Assembly (NCBI GenBank): GCA_938036875.1
Contig: CALHVX010000017.1
Coordinates: 169,197-233,196 of the forward strand
Reading direction: 5' to 3'
DNA: 64,000 nt
Origin: an uncultured Pseudomonadales bacterium
GTDB lineage: Bacteria > Pseudomonadota > Gammaproteobacteria > Pseudomonadales > Azotimanducaceae
Numbering within the stretch: position 1 is the stretch's first letter; every line of letters starts with the position of its first letter. The notes under the pieces were generated by a model. The model saw only the letters and a program-made list of their open reading frames with translations, made no database searches and was not told the origin of the DNA. Shown here one piece after another: positions 18,607 to 26,271 of this stretch. The position numbers and the translations under genes were made by a program.

Positions 18607-20358
18607 TTAACTCCATCGCTCTAGCTCTTCAGCCAGTAGCGCCAGCTCTTCGCGCCATTGTGCTTGCTTCAGCGGTTTTTGAAACTTAGGCTTGCGCGCA
18701 AGATCTTCTTTAAGCTTGGTTTCTAGCTCATCGATTCGCAATAGCAATTGCATCTCAGGATCTTCAGCAGCCGAATCACCCTGAGCTTGCACACCAAGTG
18801 GCGCAGGTTCGACAGCAGACGTCTCCACATCATCTTGTGCTTGTTGCTGTTGATCAAGCGAGAAAGCGTAAAATGGTTCAGGGCTAGCGAGCTCCTGCAG
18901 ACGGCCCTCATGCACCCACAAAAATCGCTGCGCCAACGACTCAATAAAGCGCCTATCGTGCGAGGTGATCAACAAACAGGCACCGCTGGATTCCAGTTGC
19001 GCCTCGAGTTGCTCTTTGCCATCGATGTCGATGTGGTTTGTGGGTTCATCCAGAATCAAAAAATTGGGGGATGCCAAGGACAGCAAGACAAACAACAGCC
19101 GCGCGCGCTCCCCACCGCTGAGATCTTGAACCAGCGTGCTTTGCGCATCGTAAGCAAAGCCTGCATGAATCAATGCTCGGGCAACGGTATCTTCGCTGCA
19201 GAGGGCGCGACGTACCGCAAAGTCCAACATGCTTTGCGCCGTGGCCACCTGCTGCAAATCCTGATCGTAGTAACCCAACTGAGTTTGCGGGCTAAGCGAT
19301 ATTCCCGCCACAGGCGTGCGGTCCTGGGCTTGATCTGCAAAAGCGGCAACCAACATCTTGATGAAGGTTGTTTTACCGACCCCATTACCACCCAGCAACG
19401 CAATACGCTCACCCGGTCGAAACACCAATTCGTTAATGTGAAATAGCTCCGTTGCCTCATCGGTGGGCACCCTCACCACTAGATCACTGATACGTAGCAC
19501 TTGCTTAGCGCGGCTGCGCGATAGATCAACATCCATCTGCAGCTTTGAACCAGCACTCACCTGTGTGGTTTGCTCGGCTAGCTTTTCAATGCGCTTCTCC
19601 ATATTTTGCGCACGCCGGGACAATTTTTCGCTGTCAAAATCACGCCCCCAAACCTTGAGGCGCTTGGCGCTCGCTCGCATGCTCGCCAACTGTTTCTCTT
19701 CTGCAGCACGGGCCAACTGTGCGGCCGCATCTTGCGCCTCCAACAACAATCTAGCTTCGGTGTAGCTAGCGGTGAAGTGATGCAACTGCTCATCACGCAT
19801 AAACAGGGTTTGATCGGTGACCCGATCCAAAAACTCCCGGTCATGAGAAACCGCAAGCACCGCGCCAGAAAACTCAGCCAAAACCAACTCGAACCTTTGC
19901 AAGGTGGCCAGATCCATATGGTTAGTGGGTTCGTCCAACAGCAGCAAATCCGGCTCTACAACCAAAGCTCGAGCAAACAACAGTCGATTGTGCTGACCAC
20001 CCGATAGCGTGGCAGCAACCTGCACAAACTGCTTGGGCACAAACCCCAGACGGCTAAGCATTGCTTCCGCCTGCCAGCGCTCCACCCCGCGCTCCATCAC
20101 CAAGGACACTAGGTCTAGTTGACCAGCCTCTGACGGCAAAAACTGCTCAACCTCAGCCAGCCTTAGGCCACGACGCCGGGTAATCTCACCCACTTCAACA
20201 GGTATTCGACCAGACAACAGGCCAAGCAAGGTAGATTTTCCACAACCGTTATGGCCCACCAATCCAATGCGAGCGCCCGCATTAAGCGCAAGATCTACTT
20301 GGTGGAACAAATTGCGATTAACAACCGAATGGGAAACAGCGCGTACTTGTAGCAACAT
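18607..20358 (-). CDS. ABC-F family ATPase (ribosome-associated type)
   Basis: A 583-residue soluble protein with two ABC ATPase domains and no membrane span. The first has Walker A GHNGCGKST, signature LSGGQHNRLLFARAL and LLLLDEPTNHMD; the second has GGNGVGKTT, LSGGERARLLFVLL and FLILDEPTNHID. The linker between domains is rich in Arg, Lys and Ala (about residues 225-270). A C-terminal acidic low-complexity segment is followed by a short basic coiled coil. ABC-F proteins gate translation elongation at the ribosomal E-site. I cannot place it confidently as Uup, YheS, YbiT or EttA. Confidence 0.87.
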   Translation of the reverse strand: MLLQVRAVSHSVVNRNLFHQVDLALNAGARIGLVGHNGCGKSTLLGLLSGRIPVEVGEITRRRGLRLAEVEQFLPSEAGQLDLVSLVMERGVERWQAEAMLSRLGFVPKQFVQVAATLSGGQHNRLLFARALVVEPDLLLLDEPTNHMDLATLQRFELVLAEFSGAVLAVSHDREFLDRVTDQTLFMRDEQLHHFTASYTEARLLLEAQDAAAQLARAAEEKQLASMRASAKRLKVWGRDFDSEKLSRRAQNMEKRIEKLAEQTTQVSAGSKLQMDVDLSRSRAKQVLRISDLVVRVPTDEATELFHINELVFRPGERIALLGGNGVGKTTFIKMLVAAFADQAQDRTPVAGISLSPQTQLGYYDQDLQQVATAQSMLDFAVRRALCSEDTVARALIHAGFAYDAQSTLVQDLSGGERARLLFVLLSLASPNFLILDEPTNHIDIDGKEQLEAQLESSGACLLITSHDRRFIESLAQRFLWVHEGRLQELASPEPFYAFSLDQQQQAQDDVETSAVEPAPLGVQAQGDSAAEDPEMQLLLRIDELETKLKEDLARKPKFQKPLKQAQWREELALLAEELERWS

Positions 20359-20389
20359 GGCACATTGTTAGCCGTTGAGCGTTGCTCTC

Positions 20390-21151
20390 ATGTTCCCACT
20401 TTACGACGAAAATCCCAACGTCCATCCGCCCTACGCGGTTATGGTCATCATTGGGATCAACATTTTTGTCTGGTTTGTCGTGCAAGGCTTCGGTTCTGAC
20501 CCAGCGTTAGCCAAATCTATGTGTCAATTTGCGCTAATTCCGGGCGACTTGCTCAGCAACGTTGTGCCGGGCACCAACATGCCAGTCAGCCAAACCTTAG
20601 CTTGTCAGCTAGACGGTCAGGGGGATGCAAAAACCCTGTTTAGCTCCATGTTTATGCACGGCGGCTGGTTTCACATCATCGGCAACATGTGGTTCTTGTG
20701 GGTATTTGGAGACAACGTGGAAGACATCATGGGACCAGTGCGTTTTGTCCTGTTCTACCTACTGTGTGGGCTTGCAGCGGCGGCGGCTCAGATCGCCACC
20801 AACCCTGAGAGCCTAGTACCCATGGTGGGGGCCAGTGGCGCAATCGGGGGGGTCATGGGGGCTTATGCGTTGCTTTATCCAAAAACTCGCGTCCACACCC
20901 TAATTTTCCTCGGCTTTTTCGTCACCACCTTTGCGGTGCCCGCTTTTGTCATGCTCGGCTACTGGTTTGCACTGCAACTGTTGCAAGGGGTACCAGCCAT
21001 TGGCCGCAGTGGCGGGGGAACCGCCTTTTGGGCACATATTGGTGGGTTTGTTGCCGGGCTTGCGTTTGTCTTGCTGTTCCGTGACCAACGGTTGATGGCA
21101 CAACATTCCGCTGCACCCAAGCGCAGCGCACCCAAAGAACGTTGGTTCTAG
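20390..21151 (+). CDS. Rhomboid family intramembrane serine protease
   Basis: A 253-residue protein with six to seven membrane helices. The catalytic dyad is visible as Ser149 in VGASGAIGG and His216 in FWAHIGGF, and the loop FMHGGWFHIIGNMWFLW is the rhomboid L1/TM2 signature. It cleaves single-pass membrane proteins within the bilayer. I chose ATG 20390; TTG 20375 would add five residues. It is divergent from the ABC-F gene with only 31 bases between the starts, so promoters must overlap the coding regions. Substrates unknown. Confidence 0.9.
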   Translation: MFPLYDENPNVHPPYAVMVIIGINIFVWFVVQGFGSDPALAKSMCQFALIPGDLLSNVVPGTNMPVSQTLACQLDGQGDAKTLFSSMFMHGGWFHIIGNMWFLWVFGDNVEDIMGPVRFVLFYLLCGLAAAAAQIATNPESLVPMVGASGAIGGVMGAYALLYPKTRVHTLIFLGFFVTTFAVPAFVMLGYWFALQLLQGVPAIGRSGGGTAFWAHIGGFVAGLAFVLLFRDQRLMAQHSAAPKRSAPKERWF

Positions 21152-21215
21152 TTTTACGTTGCAATGCAGGTTAGGGTTTTAGGCATCCAACTAAATCAAC
21201 CTATAGGACGTTCCC

Positions 21216-22118
21216 ATGCCCCAATTACCTGCCATGAGCCTGGCTGCGGTGCCCGGCCGCCGCAAAGCCACCATTGAGATTGCAAAAGAGGTCGAGAAAC
21301 GGGGTTTCCCCGGGGTCTACTGCCCAAGCTTGGGAGACAGCCTGTCGCTCTGCCAAGCCATTGCTAGCGCCACCAACAGCCTGGAGATTGGCACCAGCAT
21401 CACACCAATCTACACACGCAACGTGGTGGACTTTGCGCAATCTGTGGGTTTTATCAACGAGCTAGCTGATGGCCGCTTCCGCTTTGGTGTCGGCGTGAGC
21501 CACGCTCCCGCCATGGAACGCTTCGGCATCAAGGCCGGCAAACCCTTAGGTGATATGCGCCGCTTTGTTGAGGAGCTCAAGGCGGTGCCACGGGTTGGCG
21601 AGATGCCACCCATAGTACTTGCCACCTTGCGTGACAAAATGATCGGTTTGGCCCAAGAAATTGGCGACGGCATGGTGTTCGCTAACGGCGCACGTTCACG
21701 CATGGGGCATTCCTTGGGCGTGCTTTCAGATAGCACCAAGCAAAGCGATAACTTTTTTATCGGCAACATGATCCCCACCTGCATCAGCGATGATGAAGAG
21801 GCCGCCAAAGCCGTTAACCGGCGCACGCTTACCGGCTATGCCTATCTGCCCAACTACCGTAACTACTGGCGCGACGCGGGCTACGAGGAAGAGATGGCTG
21901 GGGTAGAAACCGCCATTGCAGCAGGCGACAAAGAAGGTGTGGTCAAAGCCCTCTCAGACAAGTGGTTAGCGGATACAACCCTGTTTGGCTCCGCTAGCAA
22001 AGTCCGAGAAGGCATTGAGGCTTGGTTCGATGCGGGGGTAAAAACTCCGATCATCGTGCCCTCCTCTGCAGTGGGCAACCAACTCAACGCTATCGAAGAG
22101 TTTTTTGCGCTCTGGTAG
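21216..22118 (+). CDS. LLM class flavin-dependent oxidoreductase
   Basis: A 300-residue TIM-barrel protein of the luciferase-like monooxygenase superfamily, binding FMN or F420. Supporting segments are the N-terminal barrel with IEIGTSITPIYTRN-like sequence (here LEIGTSITPIYTRN), DGRFRFGVGVSH, the flavin phosphate region, and IGDGMVFANGARSRMG. No known substrate-specific motif is recognisable. It is a single gene, converging on the VOC gene with only 12 bases between stops. Confidence 0.85.
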   Translation: MPQLPAMSLAAVPGRRKATIEIAKEVEKRGFPGVYCPSLGDSLSLCQAIASATNSLEIGTSITPIYTRNVVDFAQSVGFINELADGRFRFGVGVSHAPAMERFGIKAGKPLGDMRRFVEELKAVPRVGEMPPIVLATLRDKMIGLAQEIGDGMVFANGARSRMGHSLGVLSDSTKQSDNFFIGNMIPTCISDDEEAAKAVNRRTLTGYAYLPNYRNYWRDAGYEEEMAGVETAIAAGDKEGVVKALSDKWLADTTLFGSASKVREGIEAWFDAGVKTPIIVPSSAVGNQLNAIEEFFALW

Positions 22119-22130
22119 CAAACCCAGTGA

Positions 22131-22517
22131 TCAACTGGTGTAGCTTAAGACCTCGTATTCAATGCCATCGAAGTCGTTGAAGTAAAATCGGCTACCGGGT
22201 TCATAAGTTTGGTGGGAGTGGGTAGCAATACCCGCTGCCAGCACCCTAGCCTCTGTTGCCGCCAAATCATCCACTAAGATCCCAATATGATTCAAGCCAC
22301 CCGCAGTGGTGTAAGAATTTGGGCTAGTGCCCTTTAAGGGTGATTGAGAGTAAATGGCCAAGTAGTCGCTGTTACCGCCCACGTGAACCGACTGGCCATT
22401 GTCGATCGACTCTCCCTGCCATCGAATGTGCCAGCCAAACAAATCGCACAACAGCTCAGCGGTACGCATCGGGTTTTTTACCGTTACATTTACGTGCTCC
22501 AAAATTGCCTCGCTCAT
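22131..22517 (-). CDS. VOC (glyoxalase/bleomycin-resistance/dioxygenase) superfamily protein
   Basis: A 128-residue single VOC module with two beta-alpha-beta-beta-beta repeats. HVNVTV near the start, HIGILVDDL in the middle and FYFNDFDGIEYEVL near the end contain the usual His and Glu metal-ligand positions (HVNV, HIGI, EYE). AGGAG lies five bases before the ATG. It is transcribed away from soxR, and its promoter carries a SoxR-like box in a 19-bp spacer (separate entry), so I infer that it is induced by redox-active compounds. It might then bind, isomerise or detoxify such compounds; that is inference. Confidence 0.85.
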   Translation of the reverse strand: MSEAILEHVNVTVKNPMRTAELLCDLFGWHIRWQGESIDNGQSVHVGGNSDYLAIYSQSPLKGTSPNSYTTAGGLNHIGILVDDLAATEARVLAAGIATHSHQTYEPGSRFYFNDFDGIEYEVLSYTS

Positions 22518-22551
22518 GTTCGCTCCTATCTTGATGTGGTTGAGGCTTGCT

Positions 22552-22582
22552 ATCCTAAAAGCTAAAGCTTACTTTAGGTCAA
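22552..22582 (-). promoter_or_regulatory. SoxR-type promoter of the VOC gene (19-bp spacer)
   Basis: On the minus strand TTGACC (22577-22582) and TAGGAT (22552-22557) are separated by exactly 19 bases, the long spacer used by MerR-family activators. Inside lies the dyad CTAAAG-CTTA-CTTTAG (22562-22577). The 18 bases at 22561-22578 match the E. coli soxS box at 13 of 18 positions. The predicted start is about 28 bases before the VOC ATG, and the site lies 70-95 bases from the divergent soxR start, so SoxR could also control its own gene. Confidence 0.7.
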
Positions 22583-22585
22583 GGT

Positions 22586-22617
22586 TTTTTTACGACCGTT
22601 TTTTACGACCGTTTTTT
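22586..22617. repeat. Tandem 13-bp T-rich direct repeat
   Basis: TTTTTTACGACCG occurs twice back to back (22586-22598, 22599-22611) and is followed by six more T. It lies between the -35 of the VOC promoter and soxR. It could be slippage-prone, a binding site, or a curved T-tract region with an approximately 13-base period. Confidence 0.8.
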
Positions 22618-22647
22618 CGATGAAGGTTTATTTTCGAGGATATTGAG

Positions 22648-23109
22648 ATGGCCACCCCAAAATCGAGCGACTGGCTTGGTATTGGCGCCCTAGCCAAACG
22701 CACCGGCTTGAGCGTCTCAGCCATTCGCTACTACCACAGTCAGGGCTTGATACAGGCCTCTCGCAATGCCGGCGGTCAGCGCCGCTTTCACCGCTCCACC
22801 ATTAGACGCTTATCTTTTGTGCTCATAGCACAGCAGCTGGGTCTCAAGCTCGATGCCATCAGCGAGCAGATGCAAGCACTACCCAGTGAACGCACGCCCA
22901 ACGCCAAAGACTGGGCGGCCATTGGACGCACCATGCGTCGAGATCTAGATGAAAGGATAGAGTCGTTAACGCGCATGCGCGATAACCTGGATGGCTGCAT
23001 CGGCTGCGGATGTTTGTCGCTAAAACGCTGCGCGCTGTACAACCCACAAGATCGCGCCGCCAAGCACGGCGCAGGACCTCACTATTTGCTGCGCGAGTCC
23101 GCGAGCTAA
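22648..23109 (+). CDS. soxR: Redox-sensing MerR-family activator SoxR
   Basis: SoxR is a dimeric activator that binds DNA through an N-terminal winged helix and senses redox-cycling drugs through a [2Fe-2S] cluster. The HTH part is IGALAKRTGLSVSAIRYY, followed by a coiled-coil dimerisation helix. The four cluster ligands Cys117, Cys120, Cys122 and Cys128 form the exact spacing CX2CXCX5C, within CIGCGCLSLKRCALYNPQD. At 153 residues it is full length. No soxS is nearby, consistent with non-enteric bacteria where SoxR acts directly on a few genes. Its 3' end overlaps the convergent DUF35 gene by four bases. Confidence 0.95.
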   Translation: MATPKSSDWLGIGALAKRTGLSVSAIRYYHSQGLIQASRNAGGQRRFHRSTIRRLSFVLIAQQLGLKLDAISEQMQALPSERTPNAKDWAAIGRTMRRDLDERIESLTRMRDNLDGCIGCGCLSLKRCALYNPQDRAAKHGAGPHYLLRESAS

Positions 23110-23516
23110 ACCGGTTCGTATCTAAGCAAGGTGGTATCTGCATCCAAGGCATCAAAGTATGGCTTCACCGCCATGCCAACACGGATATCGGACACGGCTA
23201 CATTCACCAAGGTTGTGGTAAGCCGTACACCCTGAGGTAGCTCAACAACCGCTAGCTTTTGTGGCACTTCATCTGAAAAATGCGGGGCGGTGGGTTGCTC
23301 GGTCACGGTAAAGGTATAGACCTCACCAATCCCATCGACGTCATGCCAATCGATATCTGCACTAAGGCAACTGGGGCAGCGGTTGCGCGGATAATGAATC
23401 CAGCGACCGCACGGATTACATTGTTGCAATCGTACCTGGCCGGCGTTCAATCCATCCCAAAAAGGTTGGGTTACCGGGGTTGGGGTTGGCACGGGCTTCG
23501 TAAATGAACTGCTCAC
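23106..23516 (-). CDS. DUF35 zinc-ribbon/OB-fold protein
   Basis: A 136-residue protein with a rubredoxin-like zinc ribbon (Cys33, Cys36, Cys47, Cys50) followed by an OB-fold. The family (PF12172 plus PF01796) includes ChsH2, which forms complexes with thiolase-fold Ltp2 aldolases in steroid side-chain breakdown and binds acyl-CoA. It begins with GTG one base after the stop of the thiolase-like gene, so the two are almost certainly translated together and probably form a complex. Confidence 0.88.
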   Translation of the reverse strand: MSSSFTKPVPTPTPVTQPFWDGLNAGQVRLQQCNPCGRWIHYPRNRCPSCLSADIDWHDVDGIGEVYTFTVTEQPTAPHFSDEVPQKLAVVELPQGVRLTTTLVNVAVSDIRVGMAVKPYFDALDADTTLLRYEPV

Positions 23517-23517
23517 C

Positions 23518-24717
23518 TTAAGCCCCCCGCAAAATTAGTGCACTTTGCTCGCTCATGACACCACCGGTACCTGACACGTAGCTCAGATCATGCTTTGCTA
23601 GCTGGCGGTCATCCGCGCGCCCCATAATTTGCCGGGCCGCTTCGACCACCTGGGTCATACCGCCTGAGCCCCCCGCCTGCCCCATGCTTAACTGGCCACC
23701 GTGGGTATTGATAGGTAGCGCGCCGTTAATCGTGAGATCGTTATCACGCAGGTACGCCATCCCTTCACCTTTGCCGCAGAACCCCGCATCTTCCAACGTC
23801 AGCAACACGGTAATGGTGTAACAGTCGTAGATCTGAGCCATATCCATGTCCCCGGCACCAAAACCGGCCATAGCAAAGGCTTGCGCAGACGCTGGACCAA
23901 CCGGTGTACGCACCATGTCCTGAGCGTAGGTTGGTGTCTTGATGGTGAGGTGCTCACCAAACCCAGCCACCCGGACCGGCCGATGATTACACTGCTTAGC
24001 GACCTCTTCATTTGCCAAGATCAACGCACCACCACCGGCAACCGGCATCACAATTTCCAACATGCGTAACGGATCCGCGATCAGCTTGCTGTTGAGCACG
24101 TCATCAATGGTAACCGGCTTGTTGTAAAACGCTGCATTTGGATTTTTAGCGCCGTTGCTACGCTGGTCCACCACCAACTTGGCCATCGCAACCGGGTCAT
24201 AGCCATATTCGGCTCCGTAACGTTGCGCGATCATGGCGTATCCACAATTTTGCGCTAAGTTGCCATAAGGAATTTCAAACTCCGCCTGAGGTGATCCCCA
24301 GCTAGCGCTTGAGGACTGAAAGTAGCGAGCCTCGTTAACCGGCTGGGGGATGGGGTTAGAGGGAATGGGTAATCCTGGCAAGGCACAAACCACCACATCA
24401 CAGATCCCCAGCTCAATAGCAGCTGCAGCTCGCCACACCATACCCACAGCGGTGGCACCACCGAGGTCAACACGTTCGGCAAAGTTCACCGGTTTGCCCA
24501 GGTACTCGGCAATGGTGGCTGGCACAAACATACCGGCTTCGCGAATATCGGAGCAAACCAGGCCATCAATCTGATCTGGCAGCAAACCAGCATCGGCGCA
24601 AGCGAGCGCGGTCAGCTCTGCCCATTGCTCAGTGTAAAATTTGCGTTCTCCCACGTATTTGCGTTCGTGCTGATATTCCGCGAACCCAACAATGGCCGCT
24701 TTGCCACTTAGCCCCAT
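23518..24717 (-). CDS. Thiolase-fold acyl-CoA protein of the SCP-x/Ltp2 type (degenerate active site)
   Basis: A 399-residue thiolase-superfamily protein. At the position where a thiolase has the nucleophilic Cys (CSSG), this one has Gly in VDLGGATAVGM. Where thiolases have GHP with the catalytic His, it has MGQAGGSGG. The final INTHGGQL and C-terminal LILRG layout remain thiolase-like. Loss of Cys and His argues against thiolysis. Ltp2-type aldolases, which act with a DUF35 partner, also lack the Cys. It probably performs C-C cleavage or acyl transfer on a CoA ester, but the substrate is unknown. A TATAAT lies about 35 bases upstream. Confidence 0.85.
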   Translation of the reverse strand: MGLSGKAAIVGFAEYQHERKYVGERKFYTEQWAELTALACADAGLLPDQIDGLVCSDIREAGMFVPATIAEYLGKPVNFAERVDLGGATAVGMVWRAAAAIELGICDVVVCALPGLPIPSNPIPQPVNEARYFQSSSASWGSPQAEFEIPYGNLAQNCGYAMIAQRYGAEYGYDPVAMAKLVVDQRSNGAKNPNAAFYNKPVTIDDVLNSKLIADPLRMLEIVMPVAGGGALILANEEVAKQCNHRPVRVAGFGEHLTIKTPTYAQDMVRTPVGPASAQAFAMAGFGAGDMDMAQIYDCYTITVLLTLEDAGFCGKGEGMAYLRDNDLTINGALPINTHGGQLSMGQAGGSGGMTQVVEAARQIMGRADDRQLAKHDLSYVSGTGGVMSEQSALILRGA

Positions 24718-24751
24718 AACCTAGCCCTACCCCTGTGAAAAATGCTCATCA

Positions 24752-24757
24752 ATTATA
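24752..24757 (-). promoter_or_regulatory. Possible -10 element of the thiolase-like/DUF35 operon
   Basis: A perfect TATAAT on the minus strand lies about 35 bases before the thiolase-like ATG. No good -35 hexamer is seen at 17 bases; GGCTGA is the best available. The divergent region 24718-24890 otherwise holds no ORF. A regulator-dependent promoter is possible. Confidence 0.4.
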
Positions 24758-24890
24758 CGCTGTACCACAACAGTTCAGCCTGTACTAAACTCACCATTGA
24801 TCTTAAGCGCAATCTTAGGGGCTAGCTAGCGCAAGAGCGTTTCTAGCGGATGGCGCTCAGGTAAGCGGCAATCAGAAGGTGGACCACTGC

Positions 24891-25436
24891 ATGCGACTTT
24901 GGATTATTCGTCACGCCAAATCTTCGTGGGCACAACCCCGGCAGACCGATTTTGAGCGTGATCTAAACCAGCGCGGCAAGCGCGATGGCACCAACATGGC
25001 CAACTGGTTGGGGGAGCAACAAGAGCCGCCGACTTGGTTATGGACCAGCGATGCGGTCCGTGCGCTGGCAACCGCAGACTTTGTCGCAAACGGGTTTAAC
25101 CTGACACCAGACCAGGTGCAATCCAACCACAATTTGTATCACGGCACACCCGATGACGTGGCAGCGGTGCTGCAGCAAACGCCGACCGAACACCGCTGTG
25201 TTGCTGTTGTCGCGCACAACCCGGGCCTCACCTACCTCGTGAACTTGCTCGCTGGCTACAAGGTAACAGATAACCTACCCACCTTTGGAGCAGCAGAGTT
25301 TGCCTTGCCACAAAGCTGGGACAACGATTGGATCAATTTTCGTCTGCCCAGCCCGGGTAACAAAGCAAGCTATGCTCAGCTGCTCCAACTGCAAAGCCCA
25401 AAACGCTTAGCCACGCGGGCTGACCCTTCTGTTTAA
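24891..25436 (+). CDS. SixA-type histidine phosphatase
   Basis: A 181-residue histidine phosphatase superfamily protein. RHAKSSW (Arg7, His8) is the phosphoacceptor motif and VAHNPGLT carries the second catalytic His; both match SixA, which dephosphorylates phosphohistidine in HPt domains or the nitrogen phosphotransferase system. I chose ATG 24891 because AAGGTGG lies eight bases before it; a GTG at 24879 overlaps that same site. The next gene begins 29 bases downstream. Confidence 0.87.
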   Translation: MRLWIIRHAKSSWAQPRQTDFERDLNQRGKRDGTNMANWLGEQQEPPTWLWTSDAVRALATADFVANGFNLTPDQVQSNHNLYHGTPDDVAAVLQQTPTEHRCVAVVAHNPGLTYLVNLLAGYKVTDNLPTFGAAEFALPQSWDNDWINFRLPSPGNKASYAQLLQLQSPKRLATRADPSV

Positions 25437-25464
25437 CTATCAGGCTCAGTCTTGTTCACAAACC

Positions 25465-25884
25465 TTGGCGGACGGGGTAGCCGAGTACTACGCGGTTCAC
25501 GCAGATCAGCTAAGAACCCGAAATTTCTCACCCGAAGCTAAAGAATTTTACCGCTGTCATGATGTTGCTCACGTACTGTTCGGCTGTGACATTTCTTTAA
25601 GTGATGAGTTAATTCTAAAGATAAGCAGCATATTCGGAACAAGTGCCGGCCTTAGCGTGTTGCAAGGCTATCGCCTAGCCGAATCAAAACAAGGCTATGC
25701 ACAACTCACCCTCAAAGACATCCTGATCACCACAGCCAAATCTTTATCGCTGGTTCCGAAGACTTTATACCGATGTTCTCGCATGCATAAGCGATGGCAT
25801 TGGGACCGCTTCGACAAGTATTTAGATACGCCGTTGACGCAGATTCGAAGAGAGTTTGGTGTCATCGTACCCAACCAACAATAG
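25465..25884 (+). CDS. COQ4-like metal-binding protein (139 aa)
   Basis: The sequence RCHDVAHVLFGCDISLSDE contains His32, Asp33, His36 and Glu48, the pattern HDxxH followed by eleven residues and Glu that defines the metal site of the ubiquinone-biosynthesis protein COQ4. The remainder is helical with a Lys/Arg-rich C-terminal half, and there is no signal peptide. It is much shorter than eukaryotic COQ4 (about 220-265 residues). TTG 25465 is the only conventional start downstream of an in-frame stop at 25408. COQ4 acts in C1 decarboxylation/hydroxylation of coenzyme Q precursors; whether this one does is inference. Confidence 0.7.
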   Translation: MADGVAEYYAVHADQLRTRNFSPEAKEFYRCHDVAHVLFGCDISLSDELILKISSIFGTSAGLSVLQGYRLAESKQGYAQLTLKDILITTAKSLSLVPKTLYRCSRMHKRWHWDRFDKYLDTPLTQIRREFGVIVPNQQ

Positions 25885-26085
25885 CGGGTTGAACCGCCAA
25901 CCGTGCTAACGCCTAGCGGTTAGGTGGGTTCCTTGGGCATATTTACCCAGACTCGGTTTCAGCACGGCAGGTCAACATCTAAAGCTTGGTTGAAGGGCCT
26001 AAGACAAGCCCAGGACTGGACAGCAGTGGACCGACAGGAGGATCATAGGCACAGTTTAACTAAACCCAATTATAGGAGACACGTC
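25885..26085. other. Intergenic region with imperfect hairpin
   Basis: 201 bases with no ORF I can support. The segment 25906-25923 can fold as CTAAC-GC, loop CTA, GC-G-GTTAG. There is no T-run after it. The end of the region carries AGGAG (26074-26078), the ribosome-binding site of the next small gene. Confidence 0.5.
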
Positions 26086-26238
26086 ATGCTGACGTTAATC
26101 GTGACTTGCGGCATCGCTTATCTAATTTGGCGCATATCTGAACAGCTACCTGACCTCGTCTTTCGACTGAGCGAGATCCAGCGTGACCTGGCGGAAATTC
26201 GTCGACAGCTCGATAACAACTCAAAGGACGATAGCTAG
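26086..26238 (+). CDS. Small single-pass membrane protein (50 aa)
   Basis: An ATG at 26086 with a strong AGGAG seven bases upstream opens a 50-residue frame. Residues 2-18 (MLTLIVTCGIAYLIWRI) form a membrane helix, and the following part (SEIQRDLAEIRRQLDNN) is a charged amphipathic helix or coiled coil likely in the cytoplasm. The frame is open for 54 codons further upstream, but that part is Arg/Gln-rich and lacks a ribosome-binding site, so the short form is preferred. Unknown function. It precedes another membrane-anchored coiled-coil protein by 33 bases. Confidence 0.65.
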   Translation: MLTLIVTCGIAYLIWRISEQLPDLVFRLSEIQRDLAEIRRQLDNNSKDDS

Positions 26239-26271
26239 CATCTCACCAACCTCCAAAGCTAGGGCGTAATC

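Noticed and set aside
18748..19446. Long open frame antisense to the ABC-F gene
   Set aside because: It mirrors the ABC-F coding frame, its translation is low-complexity in character with many Cys/Arg/Gln, and it has no ribosome-binding site or family match.
25900..25930. Integron attC-like inverted segment with CTAACGC and GCGGTTAG
   Set aside because: Only one short imperfect stem, with no cassette, no integrase and no second site; the arm lengths do not match attC.
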